Source: Clostridiales bacterium | GTDB taxonomy: Bacteria; Bacillota; Clostridia; Lachnospirales; Cellulosilyticaceae | Assembly (NCBI GenBank): GCA_019418225.1 | Contig: DYCF01000039.1 | Coordinates: 980-36,624 of the forward strand | Direction of reading: 5' to 3' | Length of the DNA stretch: 35,645 nt | Shown: one piece after another, positions 24,731 to 33,379 of the stretch | Layout: each line of letters opens with the position of its first letter | Position numbering within the stretch: the stretch's first letter is position 1 | Made by a program: the position numbers and the translations under genes | The notes under the pieces: generated by a model | What the model was told of the DNA's origin: nothing | Database searches by the model: none | Seen by the model: the letters and a program-made list of their open reading frames with translations, nothing else

Positions 24731-24763
24731 AGTTATTATCTATTAAAATTATATCTAGTACAC

Positions 24764-24794
24764 AAAAGGAGGTGCGCGAAATGCACCTCCTTTT
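24764..24794. terminator. Bidirectional terminator between DUF3793 and MATE genes
   Basis: Perfect 12-bp stem aaaaggaggtgc (24764-24775) with gcacctcctttt (24783-24794), 7-base loop, placed between convergent genes. Confidence 0.85.
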
Positions 24795-24797
24795 ATA

Positions 24798-26162
24798 TTA
24801 AGTAAAATTGTGTTTAAGCCATTTGCTTCCTTTAAAACGAAGATAATATAAGAAACCGCGTACACCCCAATCAATATACATGGCAATGAAGATACCTGCT
24901 ACACCGATTTTAAAGGTGATACCTAACACATAGCCAAGCCCTACACGAAATGCCCACATGCCAAACATAGAGGTCATCATTGTATAAGTTCCATCTCCAG
25001 CTCCCTTAAGACCCGCAGGAAGTACGAAAGAAAATGCCCAAAGTGGAATTGCAAGTGCATTAAGTTTTAGAATTTGTGTAGTATAAGCTAAGGCTTCAGG
25101 ATTATTAGTAAAGAGTGAAACCAGTACACGTAGAAATGGTAATGTTAGTAAGGCTAAGGCAACAAGACAAACAAGGGCAAGGCGGGTCATATAAAGTAAA
25201 TCTTGTTTAGCTTCATCCGTATTGCCACGCCCGATGCTCTGACCTACTACTGTAGTAGCTGCAGTTGAGAGTGAGTTACCAGGAATATTAAGCATATTGG
25301 TAATGGAGTTGGCAATAGAATTTGAAAGCATAGATACAGTCCCCATTTGTCCGATGAAGGTTTGCGTCAAAAGTTTACCAGCGTGAAAAACAAGCGATTC
25401 CACACTAGCAGGTATACCTACATAAAATATTTGTTTAAGCAGGGGCAAGTTAGGCTTAAAGTAAAAGTAATTTTCAATATGTAAATCTTGCTTCCCTTTA
25501 GCTAAAACGAATAATACATATATTGCACCTACAAGTCGTGCTAAAGTGATCCCTAAGGCAGCACCTAAAATTCCTAATTTGGCAATATATAGGAAATAAT
25601 AAGTAAATGAAATATTACAAATATTCATTAGAATATTTACAGAAGCGGAGGTAGAAGTATTGCCTGCACCACGTAAAATGCCATTTCCAATAAGAATTGA
25701 GGCGAGTAGAGGGAAGCTTAAACCTACGATGCTTAAATATGAAATGCCATAGTTTAATATAATGGGTTCCACATCACCATAAAGTTTAGATAAAAAAGGC
25801 GTTTTGAAGATGAATAATATAACAGTAACAAGTAGTGAGATGCTAAGTCCAGAGAAGAGTGCTTGCTTAGCCCCTTCATTTGCCTTAGATAAGTCACCAC
25901 GTCCTACGTGTTGTGCCACAACAACAGTTCCACCAATGGCTAAAGCTGAGAAGAAAGCGATGAGTAAGTTGCTAATAGAATCAATCATCGAGATTGCCGC
26001 CACTACGTTAGCCCCTTCATCTCCCTTCAGTCTAGAAGCCATCATTGTGTTTATAAGTCCCATGGAATTAATCAGGATTTGTTCTATAAGAATAGGAATA
26101 ACAAGTCTAAGGATATCTTTTCGAATACCAATCTTTTTAAATAATATAGGTCGCTCTAACAT
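24798..26162 (-). CDS. MATE-family multidrug/cation exporter
   Basis: 454 residues, about 12 membrane helices in two homologous halves, as usual for the multidrug and toxic compound extrusion family, which exports drugs or metabolites in exchange for Na+ or H+. Typical segments are RLVIPILIEQILINSMGLINTMM (first helix region), AQHVGRGD and the matching VVGQSIGRGN in the second half. Closest in style to the NorM/DinF-like clostridial MATE proteins; the substrate is unknown. TGGAGG lies 8 bases before ATG 26162. Monocistronic. Confidence 0.93.
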   Translation of the reverse strand: MLERPILFKKIGIRKDILRLVIPILIEQILINSMGLINTMMASRLKGDEGANVVAAISMIDSISNLLIAFFSALAIGGTVVVAQHVGRGDLSKANEGAKQALFSGLSISLLVTVILFIFKTPFLSKLYGDVEPIILNYGISYLSIVGLSFPLLASILIGNGILRGAGNTSTSASVNILMNICNISFTYYFLYIAKLGILGAALGITLARLVGAIYVLFVLAKGKQDLHIENYFYFKPNLPLLKQIFYVGIPASVESLVFHAGKLLTQTFIGQMGTVSMLSNSIANSITNMLNIPGNSLSTAATTVVGQSIGRGNTDEAKQDLLYMTRLALVCLVALALLTLPFLRVLVSLFTNNPEALAYTTQILKLNALAIPLWAFSFVLPAGLKGAGDGTYTMMTSMFGMWAFRVGLGYVLGITFKIGVAGIFIAMYIDWGVRGFLYYLRFKGSKWLKHNFT

Positions 26163-26321
26163 AAAAAACCTCCATTACATTATCAAAATAATTTGAGCTA
26201 TTACATATAGTCACTTTCTTTATTATGAAGAAATAAAAGGAAAAATCAATTAGATAGAGTAGGTTAGAAGAAGTTAGTTAAAGATTTGTTGAAATGTAGT
26301 AAAAATATGTAGAAAACAAGT

Positions 26322-26365
26322 TTATCTTAATGATTAAGATAACGTTAAGGTTAATTAGATATATT
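26322..26365 (+). promoter_or_regulatory. Response-regulator-type direct repeats and palindrome at the MBOAT operon promoter
   Basis: Two adjacent 11-bp direct repeats, TTAAGATAACG (26334-26344) and TTAAGGTTAAT (26345-26355), lie where the -35 would be. The -10 TATATT (26360-26365) begins 15 bases after the start of the second repeat. A perfect 10-1-10 palindrome (ttatcttaat g attaagataa, 26322-26342) overlaps the first repeat. The same repeat and spacing occur at two promoters near 33250 and 33360. This is the geometry of a class of OmpR/PhoB-activated promoters. Confidence 0.6.
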
Positions 26366-26417
26366 AAGTGCAAGAAAAGACAAAGCACCGAAAGCGTGCC
26401 AAGAAGAGGAGTTAGCG

Positions 26418-27857
26418 ATGTTATTTTCAAGCACATTTTTTCTTTTTATATTTTTACCAACATTATTAGTGCTGTACTTTGCAGTAATAAAGAAATTTAG
26501 TTCTGCAGAAAGTACAAAGCATAGAAATATTTTATTATTAATAGCAAGCTTAATTTTTTATGCTTGGGGAGAACCGATATTTGTACTTGTGATGATGTTA
26601 TGCATAGGTGCAAATTATGGATTTGGCCTTTTAGCCGATCAATATAGGAATGAAAAAGATAAGATGAGATGGGTATTTACAGGAATGCTTGTATTTAATC
26701 TTGGAATTTTAGGCATTTTTAAGTATGCAGGTTTCATTGTAAGCAATTTAAATGGACTATTAGGATTAAGTTTAGATGTACCAAGTATTACGTTGCCGAT
26801 AGGGATTTCATTCTTTACATTCCAGGGTATTTCTTATGTAGTAGATGTGTATAGGGGGCATGGAAAGGTACTTAAAAACCCTTTAGATGTAGGACTTTAT
26901 ATTTCGTTTTTCCCTCAACTTATAGCGGGGCCGATTGTACGTTATGAGACAGTGGCAAAGGAAATTGAACATAGAACTGAAAATGAAAAAGATTTTGTAG
27001 AAGGAATTGCTAGATTTATTATAGGAATGGCAAAGAAGGTTATTCTAGCCAATCAGTTTGCTTTAATTGCAGATAAGGCATATAGCTTACCGGTAGATTC
27101 CTTATCAATAGGATTTGCTTGGATGGGGGCTATAGCTTATATGCTTCAGATTTTCTTTGATTTTGCAGGATATTCAGATATGGCTATTGGACTTGGAAAG
27201 ATGTTTGGATTCCATTTTACAGAGAACTTTAATGCCCCATATAGTGCGAAATCTGTTTCGGATTTCTGGCGTAGATGGCATATTTCATTAGGTTCTTGGT
27301 TTAGGGATTATGTGTATATCCCATTAGGAGGAAGCCGTACAACGAAACTTAAGATGTTTAGAAATATATTTGTTGTTTGGCTGCTAACAGGTATTTGGCA
27401 TGGTGCCAATTGGACATTTATTGTGTGGGGCGTATACTTTGGTGTGATTTTAGTAATTGAGAAGTTTACAAGCCTAGGTAAATTTATGGAAAAAAGCAAG
27501 GTGATTGGCCATATTTATACTTTGATTTTAGTACTTATTAGCTGGGTAATCTTTAAAGCAGATAGCTTGTCTGGTGCCATTAACTATATGAAGGCTATGA
27601 TTGGTATGGGTAGTGATATCATGATGGGAAGTTTAGCAGATCTATATTTAAAGGATAATTTCATTCTTTATATAGTAGGAATGGTTGCATGCATGCCTCT
27701 TATCAAATGGTACAAAAAACTTTACGAGGCAGCAAATAGTAAAGTAAGTGTAGCCTTACAAGGCGTAAATATAGCAGTATTAGGATGTATGTTTTTAGTG
27801 GCAATTTCATATTTAGTGAAAGGCACTTATAATCCATTTATTTATTTCAATTTCTAA
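26418..27857 (+). CDS. MBOAT-family O-acyltransferase (AlgI-like)
   Basis: 479 residues, ~11 membrane helices, membrane-bound O-acyltransferase of the AlgI type. It has the family's conserved stretches PIGISFFTFQGISYVVDVYRG, FFPQLIAGPIVRY, FWRRWHISLGSWFRDYVYIPLGG and GIWHGANWTFIVWG, whose His is the likely catalytic residue. Such proteins pass acetyl groups across the membrane to acetylate an exported polysaccharide. The next gene, 12 bases downstream, is the extracellular partner type (DHHW/AlgX-like). AAGAGGAG precedes ATG 26418. First gene of a four-gene operon ending with a two-component system; the promoter at 26322-26365 has the direct repeats shared with the VTC-CotH operon. Confidence 0.93.
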   Translation: MLFSSTFFLFIFLPTLLVLYFAVIKKFSSAESTKHRNILLLIASLIFYAWGEPIFVLVMMLCIGANYGFGLLADQYRNEKDKMRWVFTGMLVFNLGILGIFKYAGFIVSNLNGLLGLSLDVPSITLPIGISFFTFQGISYVVDVYRGHGKVLKNPLDVGLYISFFPQLIAGPIVRYETVAKEIEHRTENEKDFVEGIARFIIGMAKKVILANQFALIADKAYSLPVDSLSIGFAWMGAIAYMLQIFFDFAGYSDMAIGLGKMFGFHFTENFNAPYSAKSVSDFWRRWHISLGSWFRDYVYIPLGGSRTTKLKMFRNIFVVWLLTGIWHGANWTFIVWGVYFGVILVIEKFTSLGKFMEKSKVIGHIYTLILVLISWVIFKADSLSGAINYMKAMIGMGSDIMMGSLADLYLKDNFILYIVGMVACMPLIKWYKKLYEAANSKVSVALQGVNIAVLGCMFLVAISYLVKGTYNPFIYFNF

Positions 27858-27869
27858 GGAGAAGAGATT

Positions 27870-29066
27870 ATGAAGAAGCTTAATATGAATAGGTTAGGAA
27901 TTGGCCTGTTTTGTACATTGTTAATAGGTGGAGGGAGCCTCACGCTTTGTACAGGGGCAAAAGAAATTGCAAAGGCTACAGTATCAGGAGCTAAAGCTGG
28001 TTATACAGGGGGAGGTATAAGCGGGCTTTTAACAGGAACTATTAGCGGTATTGAGAATGGGGTTGCAAGCAATTTGTTTGCTAAGAATCAGTTTATTAAC
28101 CTATATGGTTTAACAGCAAGTACCTTTGGAAATACTTTTATTAGAGATGCGGATACGGCATATAATATTGTGAAGGACAACAATGGCGACTTGCAGTTCA
28201 TTGCCAATGAACGTGATGATAGCAAGGCAGCAGAAGCGATTGTGAGTTTAAATGAAACTTTGGGTGCGAAAGATATTCCGCTTTTATATGTACAAGCGCC
28301 TCTTAAATATACGGAGGGCTTTACTGAGTTCCCAGCAGCTATTACGGATTACTCAAATAGTAACACAGATAAATTCAAGGGTCTGTTAGAAGCAGGCGGC
28401 GTTGATGTGCTGGATTTAAGAGATGCTGTAGAAGAAGATCATTTGGATAAAAGTTCACTTTTTTATAATACGGATCATCATTGGCGTACAGAGACAGCTT
28501 TTTGGGCAGTTGGTAAAACTGTAGAGACTTTAAAAGAAGGGTATGGCATAGATTTAGACCCAGAAGGAACATATACGAGTATGAGTTCATATCGTCAGCG
28601 TTTCTTTGAACAAAGCTTTTTAGGTTCACAAGGTAGACGTGTTGGAAAATATTTTGGGGGTATAGACGACTTTACCCTTATTACACCAAACTTTGAGACT
28701 AATTACACGGTAACGATTAATAAAAGCGATGGGAGCCGTGTGAGAGAGGGAAGCTTTGAAGAAGCAATCATTGATAAAAGTTTATTAGAAGAAAAGGATG
28801 TCTTCACAAACCGCTATGCGTCATACTTTGGTGCCGATTATCCAGAGGTTGTGATTCAAAATCACAGTGCAGATAATGATTATAAGGTACTTGTAGTAAA
28901 AGACTCATATGCATTACCTTATACAGCCTTCTTATCTACAATGGTGGGAGAAGTATGTATGCTAGACTTAAGATATTACTCAGATATGTCGATTGAACAA
29001 TATGTAGAAACACATGATATAGATGCAGTATTATATGTATATAAGTCTATTAACACAGTAAAGTAG
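27870..29066 (+). CDS. DHHW/AlgX-like SGNH-type O-acetyltransferase partner
   Basis: 398 residues with an N-terminal signal/anchor segment (LGIGLFCTLLIGGGSLTLC) followed by a Gly/Ala-rich stretch (~residues 35-65). The catalytic domain shows the Asp-His-His-Trp motif at 202-205 (TDHHWRTETAFWA) and KDSY (344-347), whose Ser346 is the expected nucleophile of AlgX/AlgJ-type SGNH enzymes, and the NRYASYFGADYP segment typical of the DHHW family. It would take acetyl groups handed over by the MBOAT protein and attach them to an exopolysaccharide or cell-wall polymer outside the membrane. The acceptor is unknown. AAGGAGAAG precedes ATG 27870. Confidence 0.88.
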   Translation: MKKLNMNRLGIGLFCTLLIGGGSLTLCTGAKEIAKATVSGAKAGYTGGGISGLLTGTISGIENGVASNLFAKNQFINLYGLTASTFGNTFIRDADTAYNIVKDNNGDLQFIANERDDSKAAEAIVSLNETLGAKDIPLLYVQAPLKYTEGFTEFPAAITDYSNSNTDKFKGLLEAGGVDVLDLRDAVEEDHLDKSSLFYNTDHHWRTETAFWAVGKTVETLKEGYGIDLDPEGTYTSMSSYRQRFFEQSFLGSQGRRVGKYFGGIDDFTLITPNFETNYTVTINKSDGSRVREGSFEEAIIDKSLLEEKDVFTNRYASYFGADYPEVVIQNHSADNDYKVLVVKDSYALPYTAFLSTMVGEVCMLDLRYYSDMSIEQYVETHDIDAVLYVYKSINTVK

Positions 29067-29077
29067 GAGGCATAAAC

Positions 29078-29761
29078 GTGATAAAAGTATTACTTGTAGA
29101 AGATAACAAAGAAATTAATGAAAATGTAAGGTTGTATCTCGAAGATGAATTCGAGGTGCAGCCTGTTTTTAGTGGTGAAGATGCCATTTTATATTTAGAT
29201 GCATATACTTATGATTTAGTCATTTTAGACTTGATGTTACCAGGTCTTGATGGAATGAGTGTTCTAGGACATATTAAGAAGAAAGCGATTAATGTAGGGG
29301 TACTGATGCTAACAGCTAAAGAAGATTTAGGGGATAAATTAAGAGCTTTTGACTTAGGGGCACAAGATTACTTAACCAAGCCTTTCTTTATGGAAGAACT
29401 TAAAGCGCGTATGAAAATTATTTTAAAAAGTATGGGTAAGATGGTAGGGGATAATACTTTAGTTTTTAAAGATTTGCACATGGATATCAGTAAGAAAGCT
29501 GTGACTATAGAAGGAGAAAAGGTAGATTTAAATGAGCGATTATATAACTTATTAGAGTACTTTATGCTTAACCAAGGCATTTTACTTTTTAAGGAACAGA
29601 TTTTTGAACGTATCTGTGGATATGATAGTGATGCTTCTACGGAAATTGTGGAAGTTTATATGAGTCATTTACGAAAAAAATTAAGTCCGTATGGTTATGG
29701 TAAATATTTTGTAACCAAAAGGGGCATGGGTTATATCTTAGAAGAGGGTACGAAAAACTAA
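29078..29761 (+). CDS. OmpR-family response regulator (operon with MBOAT/DHHW)
   Basis: 227 residues: receiver domain (1-~118) with phospho-acceptor Asp51 (VILDLMLPG) and the Lys-Pro-Phe of the family (LTKPF), then a winged-helix DNA-binding domain (VEVYMSHLRKKLSPYG, TKRGMGYILE). Start is GTG 29078; AGGAGG at 29065-29070 overlaps the stop codon of the DHHW gene. Its stop overlaps the kinase start by one base (TAATG), so translation is coupled. It is a candidate for binding the 11-bp direct repeats in front of its own operon. Confidence 0.95.
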   Translation: MIKVLLVEDNKEINENVRLYLEDEFEVQPVFSGEDAILYLDAYTYDLVILDLMLPGLDGMSVLGHIKKKAINVGVLMLTAKEDLGDKLRAFDLGAQDYLTKPFFMEELKARMKIILKSMGKMVGDNTLVFKDLHMDISKKAVTIEGEKVDLNERLYNLLEYFMLNQGILLFKEQIFERICGYDSDASTEIVEVYMSHLRKKLSPYGYGKYFVTKRGMGYILEEGTKN

Positions 29762-31017
29762 TGAAGAAAAGAGATATATTTAAAAGGACGAAGAAAAATA
29801 TTATTGTAGCTAGCGTGAGTATAGTCATGGTGGCACTCTTGATTTTTGCCTTAATTACAGCGCAGCTTTATAAAGGCCGAGTTTTTAAGAATGTCGACCA
29901 ACAGATTCAGACGCAGCGTAATCGTGTGATTCATGATCCGGGTATTATTAAATATAAAGGGGAACAAATGGCAGAGGTGGTTATGCCAGCACCGCTTACA
30001 ACGAATCTTATAAGCTTCGTATGGTTAGATGGTAAATTAGTTGATCAAAGTCCTCATGAATATCAGGGCGAAGACATATATCCTAATTTTCAAAAAGCGC
30101 CTAAAGATCAGATTTTTACCTTAGAAGATGGCGGATATACTTATCGTGCGGTACAGTTTAATAAGCAAGGATTACTGGTACAGCTATTGATGAATGTAGA
30201 TCAAGAGATTGCATCTGTAACGGCATTAGAGAGGACATTAGGTGTTAGCTTCTTAATATTAATAGTTATTGCAATAATACTGTCATCTTATTTATCAGTA
30301 GTCGTATTAAAGCCGCTAAAAGTTGTATATAATAAGCAGCTTGCCTTTGTTCAAGATGCTTCTCATGAAATGCGTACACCGCTAGCCATTATCAAAGGAC
30401 GATTAGAGCTTTTAGTGAGAAATAGAGGAGATAAACTAGAAGCTCACTATGAGGAACTTTCTATTATAATGAAAGAAATCAGAGGACTTGAGAAATTAAA
30501 TAGTGATTTATTACTTATGTCTAAAGAAGATATGGGGATGAAATTAGAACTTGCTAGCTTTAGTGTCAATGAATTTATAACAGAAATTGGTGAGTTTTAT
30601 ATAGACTTTGCGGAGATGCAGGAAAAGGAATTAAAGGTGAGGTTGTTAGATGAAGACATACAAGTAAGTTGGGATAAGAGTAAGGTTAAACGGTGTATTG
30701 TCATTTTGTTAGAAAATGCCTTGAAATATACAGAGTGTGGTGATCAAATTACAATAACTGCCACTAAGAAAGATAAGAACATTAAATTGGAAATTGAGGA
30801 TACTGGAATTGGTATTAAAAAGGAAGAACAAGGTCGCATTTTTGATAGATTCTTTAGAAGCAGCGAAGTAAGAGCAAGTGGCAAAGAAGGTAGCGGTATA
30901 GGTCTTAGTTTACTAAAATCTATAGCTTATGGACTAGGAATTAAGGTATCACTTGTTTCTACTTATGGAGAAGGGACTACTTTTACATTAGTTATTCCAA
31001 TCAATATACAAGAATAA
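29761..31017 (+). CDS. Sensor histidine kinase, partner of the upstream regulator
   Basis: 418 residues. Two membrane helices (~14-36 and ~160-182) flank a ~120-residue extracytoplasmic domain. The dimerisation/phospho-acceptor helix has His202 (DASHEMRTP). The ATP-binding domain has LLENALKY (N box), EDTGIGIKKEE (G1), FDRFFRS (F) and GSGIGLSL (G2). Only ~20 residues separate the second membrane helix from the phospho-acceptor helix, so there is no full HAMP domain. Start ATG 29761 overlaps the regulator's stop. The signal sensed is unknown; given its operon it may monitor the surface polysaccharide or wall. Confidence 0.94.
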   Translation: MKKRDIFKRTKKNIIVASVSIVMVALLIFALITAQLYKGRVFKNVDQQIQTQRNRVIHDPGIIKYKGEQMAEVVMPAPLTTNLISFVWLDGKLVDQSPHEYQGEDIYPNFQKAPKDQIFTLEDGGYTYRAVQFNKQGLLVQLLMNVDQEIASVTALERTLGVSFLILIVIAIILSSYLSVVVLKPLKVVYNKQLAFVQDASHEMRTPLAIIKGRLELLVRNRGDKLEAHYEELSIIMKEIRGLEKLNSDLLLMSKEDMGMKLELASFSVNEFITEIGEFYIDFAEMQEKELKVRLLDEDIQVSWDKSKVKRCIVILLENALKYTECGDQITITATKKDKNIKLEIEDTGIGIKKEEQGRIFDRFFRSSEVRASGKEGSGIGLSLLKSIAYGLGIKVSLVSTYGEGTTFTLVIPINIQE

Positions 31018-31066
31018 AGAGAGATAGATAGGTAGCATTTTACTAAGAAGAGATAAGAGAAATAGA

Positions 31067-31118
31067 TACAAGAAGCTGTTGTAAAACTAGTAGGCTAGTT
31101 TTACAACAGCTTCTTGTA
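31067..31118. terminator. 24-bp perfect hairpin between convergent histidine kinase genes
   Basis: Arms 31067-31090 and 31095-31118 are perfectly complementary (24 bp) around a 4-base tagg loop. It lies in the 147-base gap between two convergent kinase genes and probably ends both transcripts, although no clear T-tract follows on either strand. Confidence 0.65.
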
Positions 31119-31164
31119 CTTTGCTATCTATAGAATATTTTAATAAAGTTAAGTGATATACTTG

Positions 31165-32505
31165 CTAGAAAAAGAGCCATATATTAGGAGACTGCCATTT
31201 GTGTTTATTGTGTTTATAAGGTAAGGACACAGAGAAGGTTGTTGGACCTTCTAAGGAACTTGTTACATGAATTGTACCATTGTGCTGTGTAACAATGGTT
31301 TTAGCAATAGCTAGTCCAAGGCCGTAGCCACCTGTTTCTCTGGCGCGGGATTTATCTACGCGGTAAAACCTTTCAAAGATTCTCTCATGATGTTCTTCTG
31401 GAATGCCAGGACCCGTATTAGTAACCGAAAGTAAAATTTTATTCTTATTGCTATCTAATGAAACATTAAAATCGATAGTACCATTTTGATTAGTGTGCTT
31501 AATAGCATTATCAAGTAGAATGACACCTAATTGTTTAATTCTACCTTCATCACCGTAATAGTTAATATCTGGGGCAATATTCATATTAAAGGTTTTATTA
31601 GACTCAAAGACGACACATTCAAAGGGTAAACAAATATCCATGAGCGCATCACTAAGATTAAAATTCATTTTGTGCTTTAGAATTTCCTCATCATCCATCT
31701 TTGCTAGATAAAGGAGGTCATTTACCAGTTTGGTCATGCGTTCTGTTTCGGTTTTGATATAATTGAGCCATTTGGCTTGTTCTTTAATTTGATCTGTAGG
31801 ATTTGCCATTACTACATCAGCATTAGTGGCAATGACAGTGAGCGGTGTTTTGAGTTCATGAGAAGCATCAGCCACGAATTGCTTTTGCTTTGCCCAAGCC
31901 TTTTCCATAGGTTTGATTGCCCATTTAGATAAAATGACACTGATAACTAAAAAGCCTAGAAGACTTAGAAAGCCAATAAATACACATACCCAGAAGAGCC
32001 TTGTCAAAGTAGCAATCTCGTTACTACGGTCAGTAAAAACGATGACTTGTCGATGCGGTTCATTTTTTATGAAAAAGCGTACTTCCGACCCGTTAATCTT
32101 AATAATACCCTCAGAAGTATTTTGTGCTTTTGCTAAGTTTATAAAGTCTAATACTGCATCTGATTCATCATCAATATTAAAATCAGAAGAAAAGTAACGT
32201 AGTAAAACTTCGCCGGTTTCGTTGATAATGACTATAAAACTATTAGCATATAAAGAGGGATTAGGACTGAATATAAAGTCTGGTGTATCTTTAGGCATAT
32301 TTTGTGGATGATTTTTTATAAACATTGGCGGAATGTTCCTAGAAGGAAAGCCTTCTGTATTTGCAACGTTTTTCATAAAATCAGAAGCTTGTATACGTTC
32401 TCCTTGTGCCATGAATAAATAAATACCTGTTAAGATAGCGATTAAAATAATGGTTACAAAAGTCATAGTAATCATTATAAATCTAGTACGAAGTTTTTTT
32501 AGCAT
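31165..32505 (-). CDS. Sensor histidine kinase (second two-component system)
   Basis: 446 residues. Membrane helices at ~10-33 and ~167-192 flank an extracytoplasmic sensor domain (~130 residues). Phospho-acceptor His216 lies in DASHELKTP; ATP-binding motifs are LLDNAIKH (N), NTGPGIPEEH (G1), FERFYRVDKS (F) and GGYGLGLAI (G2). As in the kinase encoded on the opposite strand, the linker from the second membrane helix to the phospho-acceptor helix is short. GGGGAGG precedes ATG 32505, inside the end of the regulator gene. It follows its regulator with a 1-base gap. Confidence 0.95.
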   Translation of the reverse strand: MLKKLRTRFIMITMTFVTIILIAILTGIYLFMAQGERIQASDFMKNVANTEGFPSRNIPPMFIKNHPQNMPKDTPDFIFSPNPSLYANSFIVIINETGEVLLRYFSSDFNIDDESDAVLDFINLAKAQNTSEGIIKINGSEVRFFIKNEPHRQVIVFTDRSNEIATLTRLFWVCVFIGFLSLLGFLVISVILSKWAIKPMEKAWAKQKQFVADASHELKTPLTVIATNADVVMANPTDQIKEQAKWLNYIKTETERMTKLVNDLLYLAKMDDEEILKHKMNFNLSDALMDICLPFECVVFESNKTFNMNIAPDINYYGDEGRIKQLGVILLDNAIKHTNQNGTIDFNVSLDSNKNKILLSVTNTGPGIPEEHHERIFERFYRVDKSRARETGGYGLGLAIAKTIVTQHNGTIHVTSSLEGPTTFSVSLPYKHNKHKWQSPNIWLFF

Positions 32506-32506
32506 T

Positions 32507-33184
32507 CTATGCCTCCCCTTCTAAGTGATACCCTACCCCACGTACAGTTTGTATTGTTACATTGGAATGAATATGTAGAAGTTTTTTGCGTAAAAAGGAA
32601 ATATAAACTTCTACATGATTATATTCAGCATCTGAATCATAGCCCCATACTTTTTCTAAAAGTTCTTCTTTGCTGATGACATGCTGACCATGGCGGATGA
32701 AGAATTCAAGGATTCTAAATTCCTTAAGGCCTAAGCGAATAGATTTACCTTCACAACTTAATTCGTAAGTAGATAAATTGAGATTTAAATCTGCAAAATG
32801 TAAGGTATCATCACAAATAATTTCACCCAGGCGTCTTGTAAGCGCGCGAATACGGGCAAGAAGTTCATCTGTAACGAAAGGTTTGGTGAGATAATCATCG
32901 GCGCCATGGTCAAGGCCTGTTACCTTGTCAGCTACTTCATCTTTAGCTGTAAGTAAAATAACTGGAGTTTGAATTTTAGCAGCACGAAGTTTACTCAAGA
33001 CTTCTAAACCATTCATTTTAGGCAACATAATATCTAAGATAATAACATCATAAATACCTGTCAAAGCATTGTCCAGGCCGGTTTCACCGTCATATACACT
33101 TTCTGCATCATATTTGTTTTTATTTAAAATTTGTACAAGGGCTTCAGCAAGTCTAATTTCATCTTCTACAACTAATATTTTCAT
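32507..33184 (-). CDS. OmpR-family response regulator (second two-component system)
   Basis: 225 residues: receiver domain with phospho-acceptor Asp51 (VIILDIMLPKMNG), conserved Thr/Ala (LLTAKDE) and Lys-Pro-Phe (LTKPF), then a winged-helix domain (EVYISFLRKKL, TVRGVGYHLE). AAAAGGAG precedes ATG 33184. Its promoter carries two identical 11-bp direct repeats at 33257-33278, suggesting autoregulation. The divergent VTC-DUF4956-CotH operon starts 330 bases away with the same motif, so this regulator is the leading candidate for controlling that operon and the MBOAT operon. Confidence 0.95.
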   Translation of the reverse strand: MKILVVEDEIRLAEALVQILNKNKYDAESVYDGETGLDNALTGIYDVIILDIMLPKMNGLEVLSKLRAAKIQTPVILLTAKDEVADKVTGLDHGADDYLTKPFVTDELLARIRALTRRLGEIICDDTLHFADLNLNLSTYELSCEGKSIRLGLKEFRILEFFIRHGQHVISKEELLEKVWGYDSDAEYNHVEVYISFLRKKLLHIHSNVTIQTVRGVGYHLEGEA

Positions 33185-33246
33185 AGGACATGTCTCCTTT
33201 TAAGTCAATTCATACTACTTAGTTTAAGCAATATTATATAGAAGTT

Positions 33247-33278
33247 ATTTTACGATAACAATCTTAAAACAATCTTAA
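33247..33278 (-). promoter_or_regulatory. Direct-repeat promoter of the second two-component system
   Basis: On the minus strand two identical tandem 11-mers TTAAGATTGTT occupy 33278-33268 and 33267-33257. A -10-like TAAAAT (33252-33247) begins 15 bases after the start of the second repeat, the same offset as at 26360 and 33365. Confidence 0.6.
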
Positions 33279-33308
33279 ATTCCTTATTTCTTCTTTATTT
33301 AATATAGA

Positions 33309-33370
33309 TTAAGAAAAGGTTAAAGATATTTTAAAGCTTTAAGATTAATTTAAGGTTACTATTGTACACT
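33309..33370 (+). promoter_or_regulatory. Direct-repeat promoter of the VTC-DUF4956-CotH operon
   Basis: Tandem 11-mers TTAAGATTAAT (33339-33349) and TTAAGGTTACT (33350-33360) lie before a -10-like TACACT (33365-33370) at the same 15-base offset. Degenerate 11-bp-phased copies TTAAGAAAAGG (33309) and TTAAAGATATT (33320) and a further TTAAAGC (33331) lie upstream, so several regulator dimers could bind. Confidence 0.55.
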
Positions 33371-33379
33371 GTATTTATA

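Noticed and set aside
25804..26196. 130-residue plus-strand frame antisense to the MATE gene
   Set aside because: Antisense shadow of membrane-protein codons, no ribosome site, and the MATE reading is unambiguous.
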